64,000 nucleotides of DNA from JAWLBY01 sp041687455 (GTDB lineage Bacteria; Pseudomonadota; Gammaproteobacteria; Xanthomonadales; Xanthomonadaceae): the NCBI GenBank assembly GCA_041687455.1, contig JAWLBY010000009.1, forward strand, positions 62,001-126,000, written 5' to 3'. The first letter of the stretch is position 1. Every line of letters starts with the position of its first letter. The position numbers and the translations under genes were made by a program. Below are positions 34,266 through 42,531 of the stretch, piece after piece. The notes beneath the pieces are model-generated. The model ran no database searches. It worked only from the letters and a program-made list of their open reading frames with translations, and was not told the origin of the DNA.

Positions 34266-36125
34266 ATGTTCCGTACGCTGATTCTGTCTGCCATCACGCT
34301 GGTCGTGTTGCTCGGCTGCAGCGACCCTCGGTCCGAGCCGATCCTCACCCAGCCGTTCACGCCAGGTGACGGCTCTCCGTTGCAGTTGAGTGACGTCCCG
34401 GTCGACTGGCCACCCACAGTCGCCCGCAATCAGCCGGTGACGGTGTTCGGCGAGCTCCGCGCGACCCGAATGCAACTGCGCGAGACGCTGCTCATCGGGG
34501 ATTTCGCCGCCTTGCAGCACTCCCTGTACGTGCTGCAACGCGAGGCCGAAGCGACCGGTTCGGATCGGTTTTTCAGCGCCGCATTCGATGTGTTCGCCGA
34601 TGCTGATCGCAGGTTGTCGCCGGCACTCGATCGCTGGGTAGCGGCGGCGGGTGATCAGCCACTGGCATGGACCGCACGCGCGCTTCATCGGCTCGCACAG
34701 GCGACCGAGGCACGCGGCGCTCGGCTCGCCTCGCGTACGTCCGAGGAGCGCTTCGATGCGATGCGTGCCGCATTGCTGCCCGCACAAGCGGACATCGAGC
34801 ATGCCCTCGCGCGCTCACCGGACCAGCCGGTCACCCATGCTGCATGGATCGAATTGCAGCGTTACACCGGCAGTCGCAAGGTCGCACAACGGCTCGGGTT
34901 GATCGGAGCTATCGAAGCAGGAATCGAGCGCGCGAAGCAACGCCAGAGCCGGATCGATCGCATCGTGGCGGTCGCCGACCGGTATCCGCAATCGTTCGTG
35001 GTGCAGCAGGAGGCCTTGCGCAGCCTGCAACGCAAGTGGGGAGGCAACAGCTCTGCCGTGCTTGCGCTGGCCGCCCGCGCGGCCACGCGGGGCCGCCACG
35101 GCGATTTCGGACTGTTGCCGAGCCTCGGCGCCTGTCTCGTCGTCGATGAGCTGCGCATTCGCAGGTTCACTGCCGACGCCGTCGAGCTGCATCGCGCCGT
35201 CGATCGGCACTATCCGCTGATGCACCCTCACTGCCTGCTCGAGCGCGGACGCGCCGAATTGGCGAAACGAGACTTCGTAGCTGCCGAACAAACGTTGCGG
35301 CAGCATCAGGCGCTGCTCCCGAACGAACCGGATGCCGCACGAGCGCTGGCCCGAGCGCTGCTGGCGCAGGAACAACTGGAACCGGGCCGACTCGTGCTCG
35401 ACGCGGCACTCGAGCAGCGCCCAGCGCAACCGCGACTGCTGTGCCTGCGCGCGAGCGTCGACCTGGTCGAGAATGACCTGGAAGCGGCGCAGCACCGACT
35501 GCAGCAGGCACTGCAACAGAACCCGCTCGACGGCGAATGCTGGATGACCTACAGCTATCTGCAGCAGCGGCAGGGCAAGGCCGCTGAAGCCGCGGACGCA
35601 GCACGACGCGCTCGCGAGTTATCCGATGACAACAGCGCGGCGTTGCGCGAGCAGGGCGTGGCCTTGTTCAAGCAGCAACAGTGGCAGCGCGCGATCGACC
35701 TGTTCGATCAGGTCTTGGCAGAGGCCGACGACGATGCGGAAGCGTGGTACTGGCGCGGGGCGACACTGCGGCGAGTCGACCGAGGAGCTGATGCGCTGAG
35801 CAGCCTCGATCGCGCAATCGAGCTGCGACCGGACAGGGCCGGCTATTGGTACGAACGTGGTCTCGTGCGTTTCTATCTTGGCAACGACAAGGACGGCGGC
35901 GAGGCGGATTTCAACGCCGCGGTTTCACGTGCGCCGGATCTGGCGCCGGCCTGGTTCGAACTCGCCGGCATCCGCTACCGCCGTCGCGACTGCGAATTCG
36001 TCACTGCCTTGCGTCAGTACGTGCTGCATTGCCAGAACCGCGAATGCCCGCGCGACCGCTTGAGCTTTGCCCGCGGCAAGCTTGACGATCCGGGACTGCC
36101 GAACCTGTGCCCGGCACAGGCGTGA
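34266..36125 (+). CDS. TPR-repeat lipoprotein
   Basis: This 619-residue lipoprotein has the lipobox LLGC at residues 15-18, so Cys18 would be acylated. The N-terminal portion (FGELRATRMQLRETLLIGDF) resembles DUF4034-type regions. From about residue 320 onward there are TPR repeats, for example LERGRAELAKRDFVAAEQTL, AALREQGVALFKQQQWQRAI and AWYWRGATLRRVDRGADALS. Its likely role is a protein-interaction scaffold in the envelope; partners are unknown. Codon use is slightly less GC-biased than neighbouring housekeeping genes. It may be co-transcribed with the Sua5 gene 20 bp upstream. A long hairpin follows. Confidence 0.8.
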   Translation: MFRTLILSAITLVVLLGCSDPRSEPILTQPFTPGDGSPLQLSDVPVDWPPTVARNQPVTVFGELRATRMQLRETLLIGDFAALQHSLYVLQREAEATGSDRFFSAAFDVFADADRRLSPALDRWVAAAGDQPLAWTARALHRLAQATEARGARLASRTSEERFDAMRAALLPAQADIEHALARSPDQPVTHAAWIELQRYTGSRKVAQRLGLIGAIEAGIERAKQRQSRIDRIVAVADRYPQSFVVQQEALRSLQRKWGGNSSAVLALAARAATRGRHGDFGLLPSLGACLVVDELRIRRFTADAVELHRAVDRHYPLMHPHCLLERGRAELAKRDFVAAEQTLRQHQALLPNEPDAARALARALLAQEQLEPGRLVLDAALEQRPAQPRLLCLRASVDLVENDLEAAQHRLQQALQQNPLDGECWMTYSYLQQRQGKAAEAADAARRARELSDDNSAALREQGVALFKQQQWQRAIDLFDQVLAEADDDAEAWYWRGATLRRVDRGADALSSLDRAIELRPDRAGYWYERGLVRFYLGNDKDGGEADFNAAVSRAPDLAPAWFELAGIRYRRRDCEFVTALRQYVLHCQNRECPRDRLSFARGKLDDPGLPNLCPAQA

Positions 36126-36185
36126 GGCACATGCATTGGCGTCACGCAGCACCATCACCGCTCAGCAGCTCGCCAGACCGGGACT

Positions 36186-36216
36186 GGGGCCTCGGAGAAA
36201 CCACCTCCGAGGCCCC
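36186..36216 (+). terminator. Hairpin after the TPR lipoprotein gene
   Basis: GGGGCCTCGGAG pairs with CTCCGAGGCCCC around a short A-rich loop. There is no T-run, but it is placed 60 bp after the stop between convergent genes. Confidence 0.5.
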
Positions 36217-36240
36217 CTCCCCGCCTGGGTTCTGAACGAC

Positions 36241-36340
36241 CCGTGTCGCCGGCCATCCATGGCCTGCACGGGATAAGGGCTTGCTTGTGCTCTGGATCCC
36301 GTGTCGCCGGCCATCCATGGCCTGCACGGGATAAGGGCTT
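36241..36340. repeat. Two direct copies of a 42-bp hairpin unit
   Basis: The same 42 bp occur at 36241-36282 and 36299-36340 (58-bp period). Each contains the nested palindrome CCGTG-N5-GGCCAT-CC-ATGGCC-N2-CACGG. The second copy ends 8 bp before the gap stop codon, so it may act as its transcript 3-prime end. The GGCCATCCATGGCC core also occurs near 32931-32944. Confidence 0.8.
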
Positions 36341-36347
36341 CCTGCCC

Positions 36348-37361
36348 TTACTTCGCGTTGATCAGCGCGATGGTCATGTCGAGCATGCGGTTCGAGAAGC
36401 CCCACTCGTTGTCGTACCAGGACAGCACCTTGACCAGCGTGCCGCCCATCACCTGGGTCAGCGTGCTGTCGTACACCGAGCTGTGCGGGTTGTGGTTGAA
36501 GTCGATCGACACCAGCGGCTTGGTGTTGATGGCGAGAATGCCCTTCAGCGGGCCTTCGGCGGCGTCACGCACCGCAGCGTCGATCTCGTCCTTGCTGGTC
36601 GCGCGGGCGGCAACGAACGACAGGTCGACCACCGACACGTTGATGGTCGGCACGCGCATCGAGAAACCGGTCAGCTTGCCGTTGAGTTCCGGCAGCACCA
36701 GGCCGACCGCAGCGGCAGCGCCGGTCTTGGTCGGGATCTGGCTCATCGTCGCCGAGCGGGCGCGGCGCAGGTCCTTGTGGAAGACGTCGGTCAGCACCTG
36801 GTCGTTGGTGTAGGCATGGATCGTCGTCATCAGGCCATGCACGATGCCGATCTTCTCGTGCAGCACCTTGGCCAGCGGCGCCAGGCAGTTGGTCGTGCAG
36901 GACGCGTTCGAGATGACCGTGTAATCGGCCTTCAACTGGTCGTGGTTGACACCGTAGACGAACGTGCCGTCGACGTCCTTGTCGCCGGGCGCCGAAATGA
37001 TGACCTTCTTCGCACCGGCCGACAGGTGCGCGGCAGCCTTGGCCTTCGACGTGAACAGGCCGGTGCATTCGAGCACGACATCGACGCCCATCTCGCCCCA
37101 CGGCAGCTTCGCCGGGTCGCGCTCGGCGCAGACGCGGATGCGGTCGCCGTTGACGATCAGGTCGCCGCCTTCGACGCTGACTTCGCCCGGGAACTTGCCG
37201 TGCGCGGTGTCGTACTGGGTCAGGTGCGCGTTGGTCTCGGCATCGCCGAGATCGTTGATCGCGACGATCTGGATCTCGTGGGTGCGGCCGGCTTCGTACA
37301 GCGCGCGAAGGATGTTGCGTCCGATGCGGCCGTAGCCGTTGATCGCGACCTTGATGGCCAT
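36348..37361 (-). CDS. gap: Glyceraldehyde-3-phosphate dehydrogenase
   Basis: This 337-residue type I GAPDH carries out the NAD-dependent oxidation of glyceraldehyde-3-phosphate in glycolysis and gluconeogenesis. The Rossmann start is INGYGRIGRNILRAL. The active-site peptide SNASCTTNCLAP contains Cys155, with His182 in TTIHAYTNDQ, and WYDNEWGFSNRMLD is near the C-terminus. The INDLGD after the second strand fits NAD preference. It is a stand-alone gene; the next minus-strand gene ends 158 bp upstream. Identification as gap rather than epd (erythrose-4-phosphate dehydrogenase) is based on overall sequence character. Confidence 0.95.
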   Translation of the reverse strand: MAIKVAINGYGRIGRNILRALYEAGRTHEIQIVAINDLGDAETNAHLTQYDTAHGKFPGEVSVEGGDLIVNGDRIRVCAERDPAKLPWGEMGVDVVLECTGLFTSKAKAAAHLSAGAKKVIISAPGDKDVDGTFVYGVNHDQLKADYTVISNASCTTNCLAPLAKVLHEKIGIVHGLMTTIHAYTNDQVLTDVFHKDLRRARSATMSQIPTKTGAAAAVGLVLPELNGKLTGFSMRVPTINVSVVDLSFVAARATSKDEIDAAVRDAAEGPLKGILAINTKPLVSIDFNHNPHSSVYDSTLTQVMGGTLVKVLSWYDNEWGFSNRMLDMTIALINAK

Positions 37362-37519
37362 GCGGGTGACTCCTTGCGGATCGGGGGAGAGGGTGGCGCC
37401 TGAATCCCGGCAAGCGAGGCGGCGCCGAGCCGTGCATTTTAGCAGCGGGCGGCCGGTTTGCCGCGCATCCGCGCGGGCCGGATTCGGGCCGCGTTGCGGA
37501 TCGGGCAGGCCGACCGGGC

Positions 37520-38080
37520 TCAGCCCAGCAGCATCTGCGCGATCTGCGCGAGGCTGGCCAGCACGAAGCCGCTCAGGAAGAACAGGTACGACCAGCGCAG
37601 GTACGGGTACTTGTGCTGGGCCAGGTACTGGCCGAGCGAATAGACGTCCCGCAACACGGTCTGGTAGGCCCGGCCCGGCATCATCGCCTCGGCCATCTCG
37701 CGCTCGTAGCGCTGCGGGTCGAGTCCGGTGAAATGACCGAAGAACAGCATGTTGAAGCCGGCCGGCAGCTCGCCCTGCAGCCGGCGCACGCCGCGGAACT
37801 TCGGCAGCACGGCGAGGATCGCCAGCAGCAGCGCGATCAGCGTGAATGCCGACAGCACGACGACGCCGGCGCGCAGGGTCGGGTCGCCGACCCGGCCGAG
37901 CACCAGCGTCAGCACGATCGACGACACCGTGATGATGATGTTGGCCTTGGTATCGGCCATCGTCGACAGTTGCACGTGATGGGCCTGCAGCATGCGCAGC
38001 ATGTGATCGGTGCTGCTGCGTTCGGGCACTACCGTCAGCGGACCAGCCACCGTTTGCGACGGCAGATTCGACTCGCTCAT
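37520..38080 (-). CDS. PycTM-like (DUF5706) membrane protein
   Basis: This 186-residue membrane protein shows the DUF5706/Pycsar-effector pattern. ADTKANIIIT at residues 42-51 leads into the first helix (about 47-62), with a second helix at 71-93. A soluble segment FFGHFTGLDPQRYEREM and YSLGQYLAQHKYPYLRWSYL leads into a third helix (164-185). PycTM effectors respond to cCMP or cUMP made by a partner cyclase and damage the membrane during phage infection. No nucleotide cyclase gene is adjacent: neighbours are gap on one side and an SLC13 permease 34 bp upstream. It may be a stand-alone relative with another role, possibly linked to the permease. Confidence 0.75.
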   Translation of the reverse strand: MSESNLPSQTVAGPLTVVPERSSTDHMLRMLQAHHVQLSTMADTKANIIITVSSIVLTLVLGRVGDPTLRAGVVVLSAFTLIALLLAILAVLPKFRGVRRLQGELPAGFNMLFFGHFTGLDPQRYEREMAEAMMPGRAYQTVLRDVYSLGQYLAQHKYPYLRWSYLFFLSGFVLASLAQIAQMLLG

Positions 38081-38114
38081 TCCGATGCCCTCCGGTGCGC
38101 CGCGCCGATGCGGC

Positions 38115-39944
38115 TCAGTAGACCAGGTTGACGATGCCGATCACGATCGCAATGTAGGCCAGCGACAGCGGTCCGCCGATCCGCATCAGGTCGACCCCGC
38201 GGTAGCCGGCCGGGCTGGACACCATCGACAGCACCGGGTTCGACACGCTGACCAGGTTGTTCGAGGCGCACAGTGCGACGATCAGTGCGTACGGCATCGG
38301 CGCGTCGCCGTGCGAGATCGCCAGGTTGATCGCCATCGGCACCATGATCACGGTCGCGCCGACGTTGCCGATCATCAGCGCGAACAGCGTGGTCAGCACG
38401 CCGACCGTGGACTGCAGCACCCAGGTCGGCCACTGCCCGAAGCGCTCGAACAGTTCGGCGGCGATGAACGCCGCGGCGCCGGACGTCTCCATTGCCCAGC
38501 CGAGCGGAATCAGGCTGGCCATGATGAAGACGGTCTTCCAGTTCACCGCCGCATAAGCCTCGTCCATGTTCAGCACGCCGGCCAGCAGCATGCCGATCAC
38601 GCCGGCCATCAACGCCACCGGCACCGATACCGTGCCGGACAGCGCCAGTGCGATCGCGGCGGCGAAGATCATCACCGCGAACGGCAGCTTGTGCGGACGC
38701 TGCTCTTCCTTCGGATAGTCGGTGATGACGACGAAATCCTTGCTCTCGGCGCCGAGCGCCAGGTCGCGCCAGATGCTGTGGAACACCAGCAGGTCGCCGG
38801 CCTTGATCGGAATGCTGCGGATGTCCTCGCGGAAAACCTCGTTGCCGCGGTTGATCGCGAGCAACGAAATGCCGTGCCGTTTGCGCAACTGCAGCTCGGC
38901 CTGGGTGTGGCCGATGAAACGCGAGGTTGGCGGCACCACCGCTTCCGACACGCCGGCGCGCGATGGATTGAACAGGTCGCCGAAATGACGCAGCCGCGAT
39001 TGCATGCGCAGCAGATTGTTCTGCGCGTAGTCGGATACGTGCTCGCGACGGCCCATCACGCCGAGCACACTGCCGACCCAGATCATCTGGTCGCCGGGAG
39101 GCGCCAACCGGGCATCGTTGCCGGTCTTCAGGGCCAGCAGCAGTGGCGCGCCCTTCTGCGATTCGGCTTCGCCGACCGACATGCCGACCAGCGGGCTCTC
39201 GGCGGTGACAGTCAGCTCGAACACCTCGCCGTCGATACCGTAGGTTTTCGCGAAGTAGCTCTCCGTGCGACCCGGTGCCACCGACTTGTCTTCGGCGCCG
39301 CCGAAGAAGCGACGGCCGAACAGGGCGAAATAAGCCAACCCGAGCAGCAGCAGCGCGGCGCCGATCGGCATCGGCGCGAACATCTTCAGCGGCGCCAGCG
39401 TCGCGACGCCGGACGGCAGGCTGCGATTGGCCGACAGCAGCAGGTCGTTCAGCATGATCAGCGGCGACGAGCCGACCATCGACAGCGAGCCGCCCATGAT
39501 CACGCAGGCGGCGAGCGGCAGCAGCAGCCGGTTCAGCGTGACGCCGGTGCGGGTCGACAGACGCGATGCGATCGGCAGGAACAGCGCGGTCACCGCCGGG
39601 TTCTGCATGAATGCCGACAGCAGCCCGGCAACTCCTGACGTGAACAGCACCAGCCGCTGCTCGACACCGCGCGACACCCGCAGCAGCCAGATCGAAATTC
39701 GGTTCAACGCCCCGGCACGGTCGAGACCGGCACCGAGGATCATCGTCGCCAGCACGCTGATCACGGCGTGACCGGCGAAGCCGTTGAACAGGTTCTCGGC
39801 CGGCACCAGCCCGGACAGGCCGAGCGCGACCAGCACCAGCAGCGCGGTGACGTCGGGGCGCAGCCGCTCCCACGTGAACATGAACATGGTGAAGCCCACC
39901 AGGGCCAGCACCATGGCCATTTCCATCGTCAGGTTCGGCCCCAT
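38115..39944 (-). CDS. SLC13-family permease with central RCK_C domains
   Basis: This 609-residue inner-membrane transporter is of the DASS/SLC13 (sodium:sulfate/dicarboxylate-like) superfamily. Two membrane halves flank two cytosolic TrkA-C (RCK_C) domains at about residues 225-400, seen in FELTVTAESPLVGMSVGEAE and VVPPTSRFIGHTQAELQLRK. The second half contains MIGNVGATVIMVPMAINLAI and CASNNLVSVSNPVLSM. Such RCK-containing members transport sulfate, dicarboxylates or other anions; the substrate is not readable. It lies 9 bp downstream of trmB on the same strand, inside the thiS-thiG-trmB-permease order typical of Xanthomonadales. Confidence 0.88.
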   Translation of the reverse strand: MGPNLTMEMAMVLALVGFTMFMFTWERLRPDVTALLVLVALGLSGLVPAENLFNGFAGHAVISVLATMILGAGLDRAGALNRISIWLLRVSRGVEQRLVLFTSGVAGLLSAFMQNPAVTALFLPIASRLSTRTGVTLNRLLLPLAACVIMGGSLSMVGSSPLIMLNDLLLSANRSLPSGVATLAPLKMFAPMPIGAALLLLGLAYFALFGRRFFGGAEDKSVAPGRTESYFAKTYGIDGEVFELTVTAESPLVGMSVGEAESQKGAPLLLALKTGNDARLAPPGDQMIWVGSVLGVMGRREHVSDYAQNNLLRMQSRLRHFGDLFNPSRAGVSEAVVPPTSRFIGHTQAELQLRKRHGISLLAINRGNEVFREDIRSIPIKAGDLLVFHSIWRDLALGAESKDFVVITDYPKEEQRPHKLPFAVMIFAAAIALALSGTVSVPVALMAGVIGMLLAGVLNMDEAYAAVNWKTVFIMASLIPLGWAMETSGAAAFIAAELFERFGQWPTWVLQSTVGVLTTLFALMIGNVGATVIMVPMAINLAISHGDAPMPYALIVALCASNNLVSVSNPVLSMVSSPAGYRGVDLMRIGGPLSLAYIAIVIGIVNLVY

Positions 39945-39953
39945 CGTCCAGGC

Positions 39954-40667
39954 CTACACGCGGCGGTAGAGCAGATCCCGGACGCCGTGTCCGAGCCGTT
40001 GGCCGCGCGTCTCGAAATGGGTCTGCCGGCGCCACGACGGCCGCTCGACCGCGACCCGCGGGCCGGCCTGGTTGCGGAACGACGGCGACGCCTCGAGCAC
40101 GTCGAACATGTGTTCGGCGTACGGCTCCCAGTCGGTCGCCAGATGCAGCAGGCCACCGCCGCGCAGCCGGCTGGCGAGCAACTCGACGAAGGCCGGCTGA
40201 ATCAGGCGGCGCTTGCTGTGACGCTTCTTGTGCCAGGGGTCCGGGAAGTAGATCCGGATCTCGTCCAGCGCAGCGGGCGCGATGTCCTGCTGCAGCACCT
40301 CGACCGCGTCGTGGCAGTACACGCGGACATTGTCACGGTTCGCCGCGGCCAGCGTGTTCAGCAGCCGACCGACGCCGGGCTGGTGCACCTCGATGCCGAT
40401 GAAGTCGCGCTGCGGCTCGTGTTCGGCCGCATGTGCGAGCGCCTCGCCGTTGCCGAAACCGATCTCGAGCACGTGCTCGGCGCGACGGCCGAACAGCGCG
40501 TCGAGATCGCGCGGCGCGCCGGCAAGAACCAAACCGTAGCGCGGCCACAGCGCCTCGAGCGCGCGCTTCTGGGCGTCGGTCATGCGCCCCTGCCGCAGTA
40601 CGAAACTGCGGATCGGCCGGTGCGTTCGGGCGTCGGGCTCGGCGGCCGCGGCCTCGTGCTCGCTCAT
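39954..40667 (-). CDS. trmB: tRNA (guanine-N7-)-methyltransferase TrmB
   Basis: This 237-residue SAM-dependent enzyme makes m7G46 in the tRNA variable loop. The SAM-binding motif is VLEIGFGNGEALAHAAE, followed by FIGIEVHQPGVGRLL. The family signature IYFPDPWHKKRHSKRRLIQP holds the catalytic Asp. The gene start overlaps the thiG stop by 4 bp, so the two are translationally coupled. It is followed by the SLC13 permease 9 bp downstream. Length is typical. Confidence 0.96.
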   Translation of the reverse strand: MSEHEAAAAEPDARTHRPIRSFVLRQGRMTDAQKRALEALWPRYGLVLAGAPRDLDALFGRRAEHVLEIGFGNGEALAHAAEHEPQRDFIGIEVHQPGVGRLLNTLAAANRDNVRVYCHDAVEVLQQDIAPAALDEIRIYFPDPWHKKRHSKRRLIQPAFVELLASRLRGGGLLHLATDWEPYAEHMFDVLEASPSFRNQAGPRVAVERPSWRRQTHFETRGQRLGHGVRDLLYRRV

Positions 40668-41461
40668 CCGACCAGCCCGTCGATCGGCGACGAGGCGCTG
40701 GCGTTGCGCTTGCGCGGAATCCGGCCGGCCCGATACGCCATCCGCCCGGCCTCGACCGCATGCCGCATCGCCGCTGCCATCAGCACCGGGTTGCGGGCGC
40801 CGGCGATCGCGGTGTTCATCAGCACGCCGTCGCAGCCGAGCTCCATCGCGACCGCGGCGTCGGACGCGGTGCCGACGCCGGCGTCGACCAGGATCGGCAC
40901 TTTCGCGTTGTCGACGATCTCGAGCAGGTTGTAGCGGTTCTGCACGCCGAGCCCGGAACCGATCGGCGCCGCCAGCGGCATGACTGCGACACAGCCGATT
41001 TCCTCCAGTCGCCTGGCGACGATCGGGTCGTCGGACGTGTATACCATCACCTGGAACCCGTCGGCGACCAGGATCTCGGCCGCGCGCAGCGTCTGCACGA
41101 CATCCGGGAACAGCGTCTTTTCGTCGCCGAGCACCTCGAGCTTGACCAGCGAATGGCCATCGAGCAGCTCGCGCGCGAGCCGACAGGTGCGGACCGCGTC
41201 GGCGGCGCTGTAGCAGCCGGCGGTGTTGGGCAGGATCGTGTAGCGGTCGGGCGGCAGCACGTCGAGCAGGTTCGGCTCGCCGGGATGCTGGCCGATGTTG
41301 CTGCGGCGGATCGCGATGGTGACGATCTCGGCACCGGCGGCTTCGGTCGCGAGCCGGGTTTCCTCGAGATCCCTGAACTTGCCGGTGCCGGTCAGCAGGC
41401 GCGAATGGTAGGCGCGGCCGGCGATCAGCAGCGGGTCGGAGTGATCGATGGGAGCATTCAT
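40664..41461 (-). CDS. thiG: Thiazole synthase ThiG
   Basis: This 265-residue TIM-barrel enzyme joins DXP, dehydroglycine and ThiS-thiocarboxylate sulfur into the thiamine thiazole. Motifs include RLLTGTGKF, TIAIRR, the Schiff-base Lys in LVKLEVLGDEKTLFPD, MPLAAPIGSGLGVQNRYNL, and DAGVGTASDAAVAMELGCDG followed by VLMNTAIAGA. It is preceded by thiS (75 bp) and overlaps trmB by 4 bp. The C-terminal tail (RIPRKRNASASSPIDGLVG) is usual. ThiF/ThiH or ThiO are not in this window, so the other thiamine genes are elsewhere. Confidence 0.96.
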   Translation of the reverse strand: MNAPIDHSDPLLIAGRAYHSRLLTGTGKFRDLEETRLATEAAGAEIVTIAIRRSNIGQHPGEPNLLDVLPPDRYTILPNTAGCYSAADAVRTCRLARELLDGHSLVKLEVLGDEKTLFPDVVQTLRAAEILVADGFQVMVYTSDDPIVARRLEEIGCVAVMPLAAPIGSGLGVQNRYNLLEIVDNAKVPILVDAGVGTASDAAVAMELGCDGVLMNTAIAGARNPVLMAAAMRHAVEAGRMAYRAGRIPRKRNASASSPIDGLVG

Positions 41462-41536
41462 TGCAGGATTATCGCTTGAACGGCTGTGGCGGGTGAGGCG
41501 TGGATCGTGAAAGCGTGGACGGCCTGTCGCGCAGCG

Positions 41537-41737
41537 TCAGCCGCCGCCCATCGCCTGCACCAGCTCGACCTGGTCGCCGTCGGCCAGGCGATGCTCGGCA
41601 TGCCGGCTCTTCGGCACGATCTCGCGGTTGACCTCGACCGCGAGGCGGCGTTCGGCCAGGCCGAGTTCGGCCAGCAGTTCGGCGATGGTCGGCGTACCGT
41701 CGAGCAGGCGCGGTTGTCCGTTGATGAAGATGTGCAT
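41537..41737 (-). CDS. thiS: Sulfur carrier protein ThiS
   Basis: This 66-residue ubiquitin-like carrier ends in the required Gly-Gly (QAMGGG). Its C-terminal Gly is thiocarboxylated and gives sulfur to ThiG. The sequence starts MHIFINGQPRLLDGTPTIAE and includes LAVEVNREIVPKSRHAEHRL, the usual ThiS core. The ATG at 41735-41737 is the natural start; the open frame extends far upstream through the tRNA-Gly gene but is not coding there. It is the first gene of the thiS-thiG-trmB-permease group and diverges from tRNA-Gly, 59 bp away. Confidence 0.93.
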   Translation of the reverse strand: MHIFINGQPRLLDGTPTIAELLAELGLAERRLAVEVNREIVPKSRHAEHRLADGDQVELVQAMGGG

Positions 41738-41755
41738 TGGCAAATCCTGTCCGCA

Positions 41756-41785
41756 TTGCGCCGCCCGCGTCGCGCTGGCTATGAT
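41756..41785 (+). promoter_or_regulatory. Promoter of tRNA-Gly
   Basis: TTGCGC (41756-41761), an 18-bp spacer and TATGAT (41780-41785) put the transcription start at about 41792, five bases before the mature tRNA end. Confidence 0.5.
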
Positions 41786-41796
41786 CGGCGCGTTTC

Positions 41797-41870
41797 GCGG
41801 GCGTAGCTCAATGGTAGAGCTGTAGCTTCCCAAGCTACTGACGTGGGTTCGATTCCCATCGCCCGCTCCA
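41797..41870 (+). tRNA. tRNA-Gly(CCC)
   Basis: A 74-nt tRNA with encoded CCA. The acceptor arms GCGGGCG and CGCCCGC pair. The D-arm has AGCTCAATGGTAGAGCT, the anticodon loop TTCCCAA gives anticodon CCC, and the T-arm GTGGGTTCGATTCCCAT is canonical. It is very close to E. coli tRNA-Gly(CCC). Confidence 0.97.
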
Positions 41871-41875
41871 GATTT

Positions 41876-41901
41876 ACGGCGGCGGCCTTCGGGGCCGCCG
41901 T
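41876..41901 (+). terminator. Hairpin after tRNA-Gly
   Basis: ACGGCGGC pairs with GCCGCCGT, with an inner CC-TTCG-GG cap, followed by CGTCGTTT. It probably ends the tRNA transcript, although read-through into rimB is possible. Confidence 0.5.
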
Positions 41902-41920
41902 CGTCGTTTCCGGAGCGCCG

Positions 41921-42385
41921 GTGGCGACACAGCATAAACCGCCGACCCCGTCCGATCAGGCGCAACTGCTGCTCGGCTGGCGTGAATGGCTCGGCCTGCC
42001 CGGGCTCGGCATCGGCGCGATCCGTGCCAAGATCGACAGCGGCGCGCGGTCGTCGGCGCTGCACGTCGACCAGCAGCAATGCTTCGAGCGGGACGGCGTC
42101 GAGTGGGTCCGATTCATGCTCGATCCGGGCGACGGCGGCCGGGTCGTGCAGTGCGAAGCGGTCGTGATCGACCGCCGGCCGGTCACCGACTCGGGCGGCC
42201 ATCGCACCGAGCGGATCTTCATCCGCACCGACCTGCGGCTCGGGCCGCTGGAATATCCGATCGAGATCAACCTGACCTGCCGCCGCAACATGCTGTTCCC
42301 GATGCTGCTCGGCCGCTCGGCGATGGTCGGGCACTGCCGGATCGACCCGCAGTCGTCGTTTCTGCTCGGCAGCCCGGAACCGTGA
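41921..42385 (+). CDS. rimB: RimB-type retropepsin-like (ATP-dependent Zn protease family)
   Basis: This 154-residue protein belongs to the small 'ATP-dependent zinc protease' family now regarded as retropepsin-like. The active-site loop is AKIDSGARSSALH, and the C-terminus has INLTCRRNMLFPMLLGRSAM. It lies upstream of rimK on the same strand, as in rim operons where RimB trims or modulates the poly-glutamate tail that RimK adds to ribosomal protein S6. I chose the GTG at 41921 with GGAG 6 nt upstream. The frame stays open upstream through the tRNA and its terminator, which cannot be coding. Confidence 0.8.
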   Translation: MATQHKPPTPSDQAQLLLGWREWLGLPGLGIGAIRAKIDSGARSSALHVDQQQCFERDGVEWVRFMLDPGDGGRVVQCEAVVIDRRPVTDSGGHRTERIFIRTDLRLGPLEYPIEINLTCRRNMLFPMLLGRSAMVGHCRIDPQSSFLLGSPEP

Positions 42386-42531
42386 CCCGGCACCGATCCG
42401 CACGGCTCGCGGCAGGGGTGTCCCGCACGCTGCCAGCGCCGGCCCCTGCGTCATGACCCCGTCCACCGCTACGCTGCCAATCGCCGAATCGGGACGCCCC
42501 GATTCCCCACTCCCCCATTCCCGTCCCGGCC

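Noticed and set aside
36241..36340. CRISPR array from repeated units
   Set aside because: There are only two copies, the units are hairpins of 42 bp with a 16-bp gap, and no cas gene is near.
37520..38080. Complete Pycsar defence operon
   Set aside because: No cyclase gene lies on either side; neighbours are housekeeping or transport genes.
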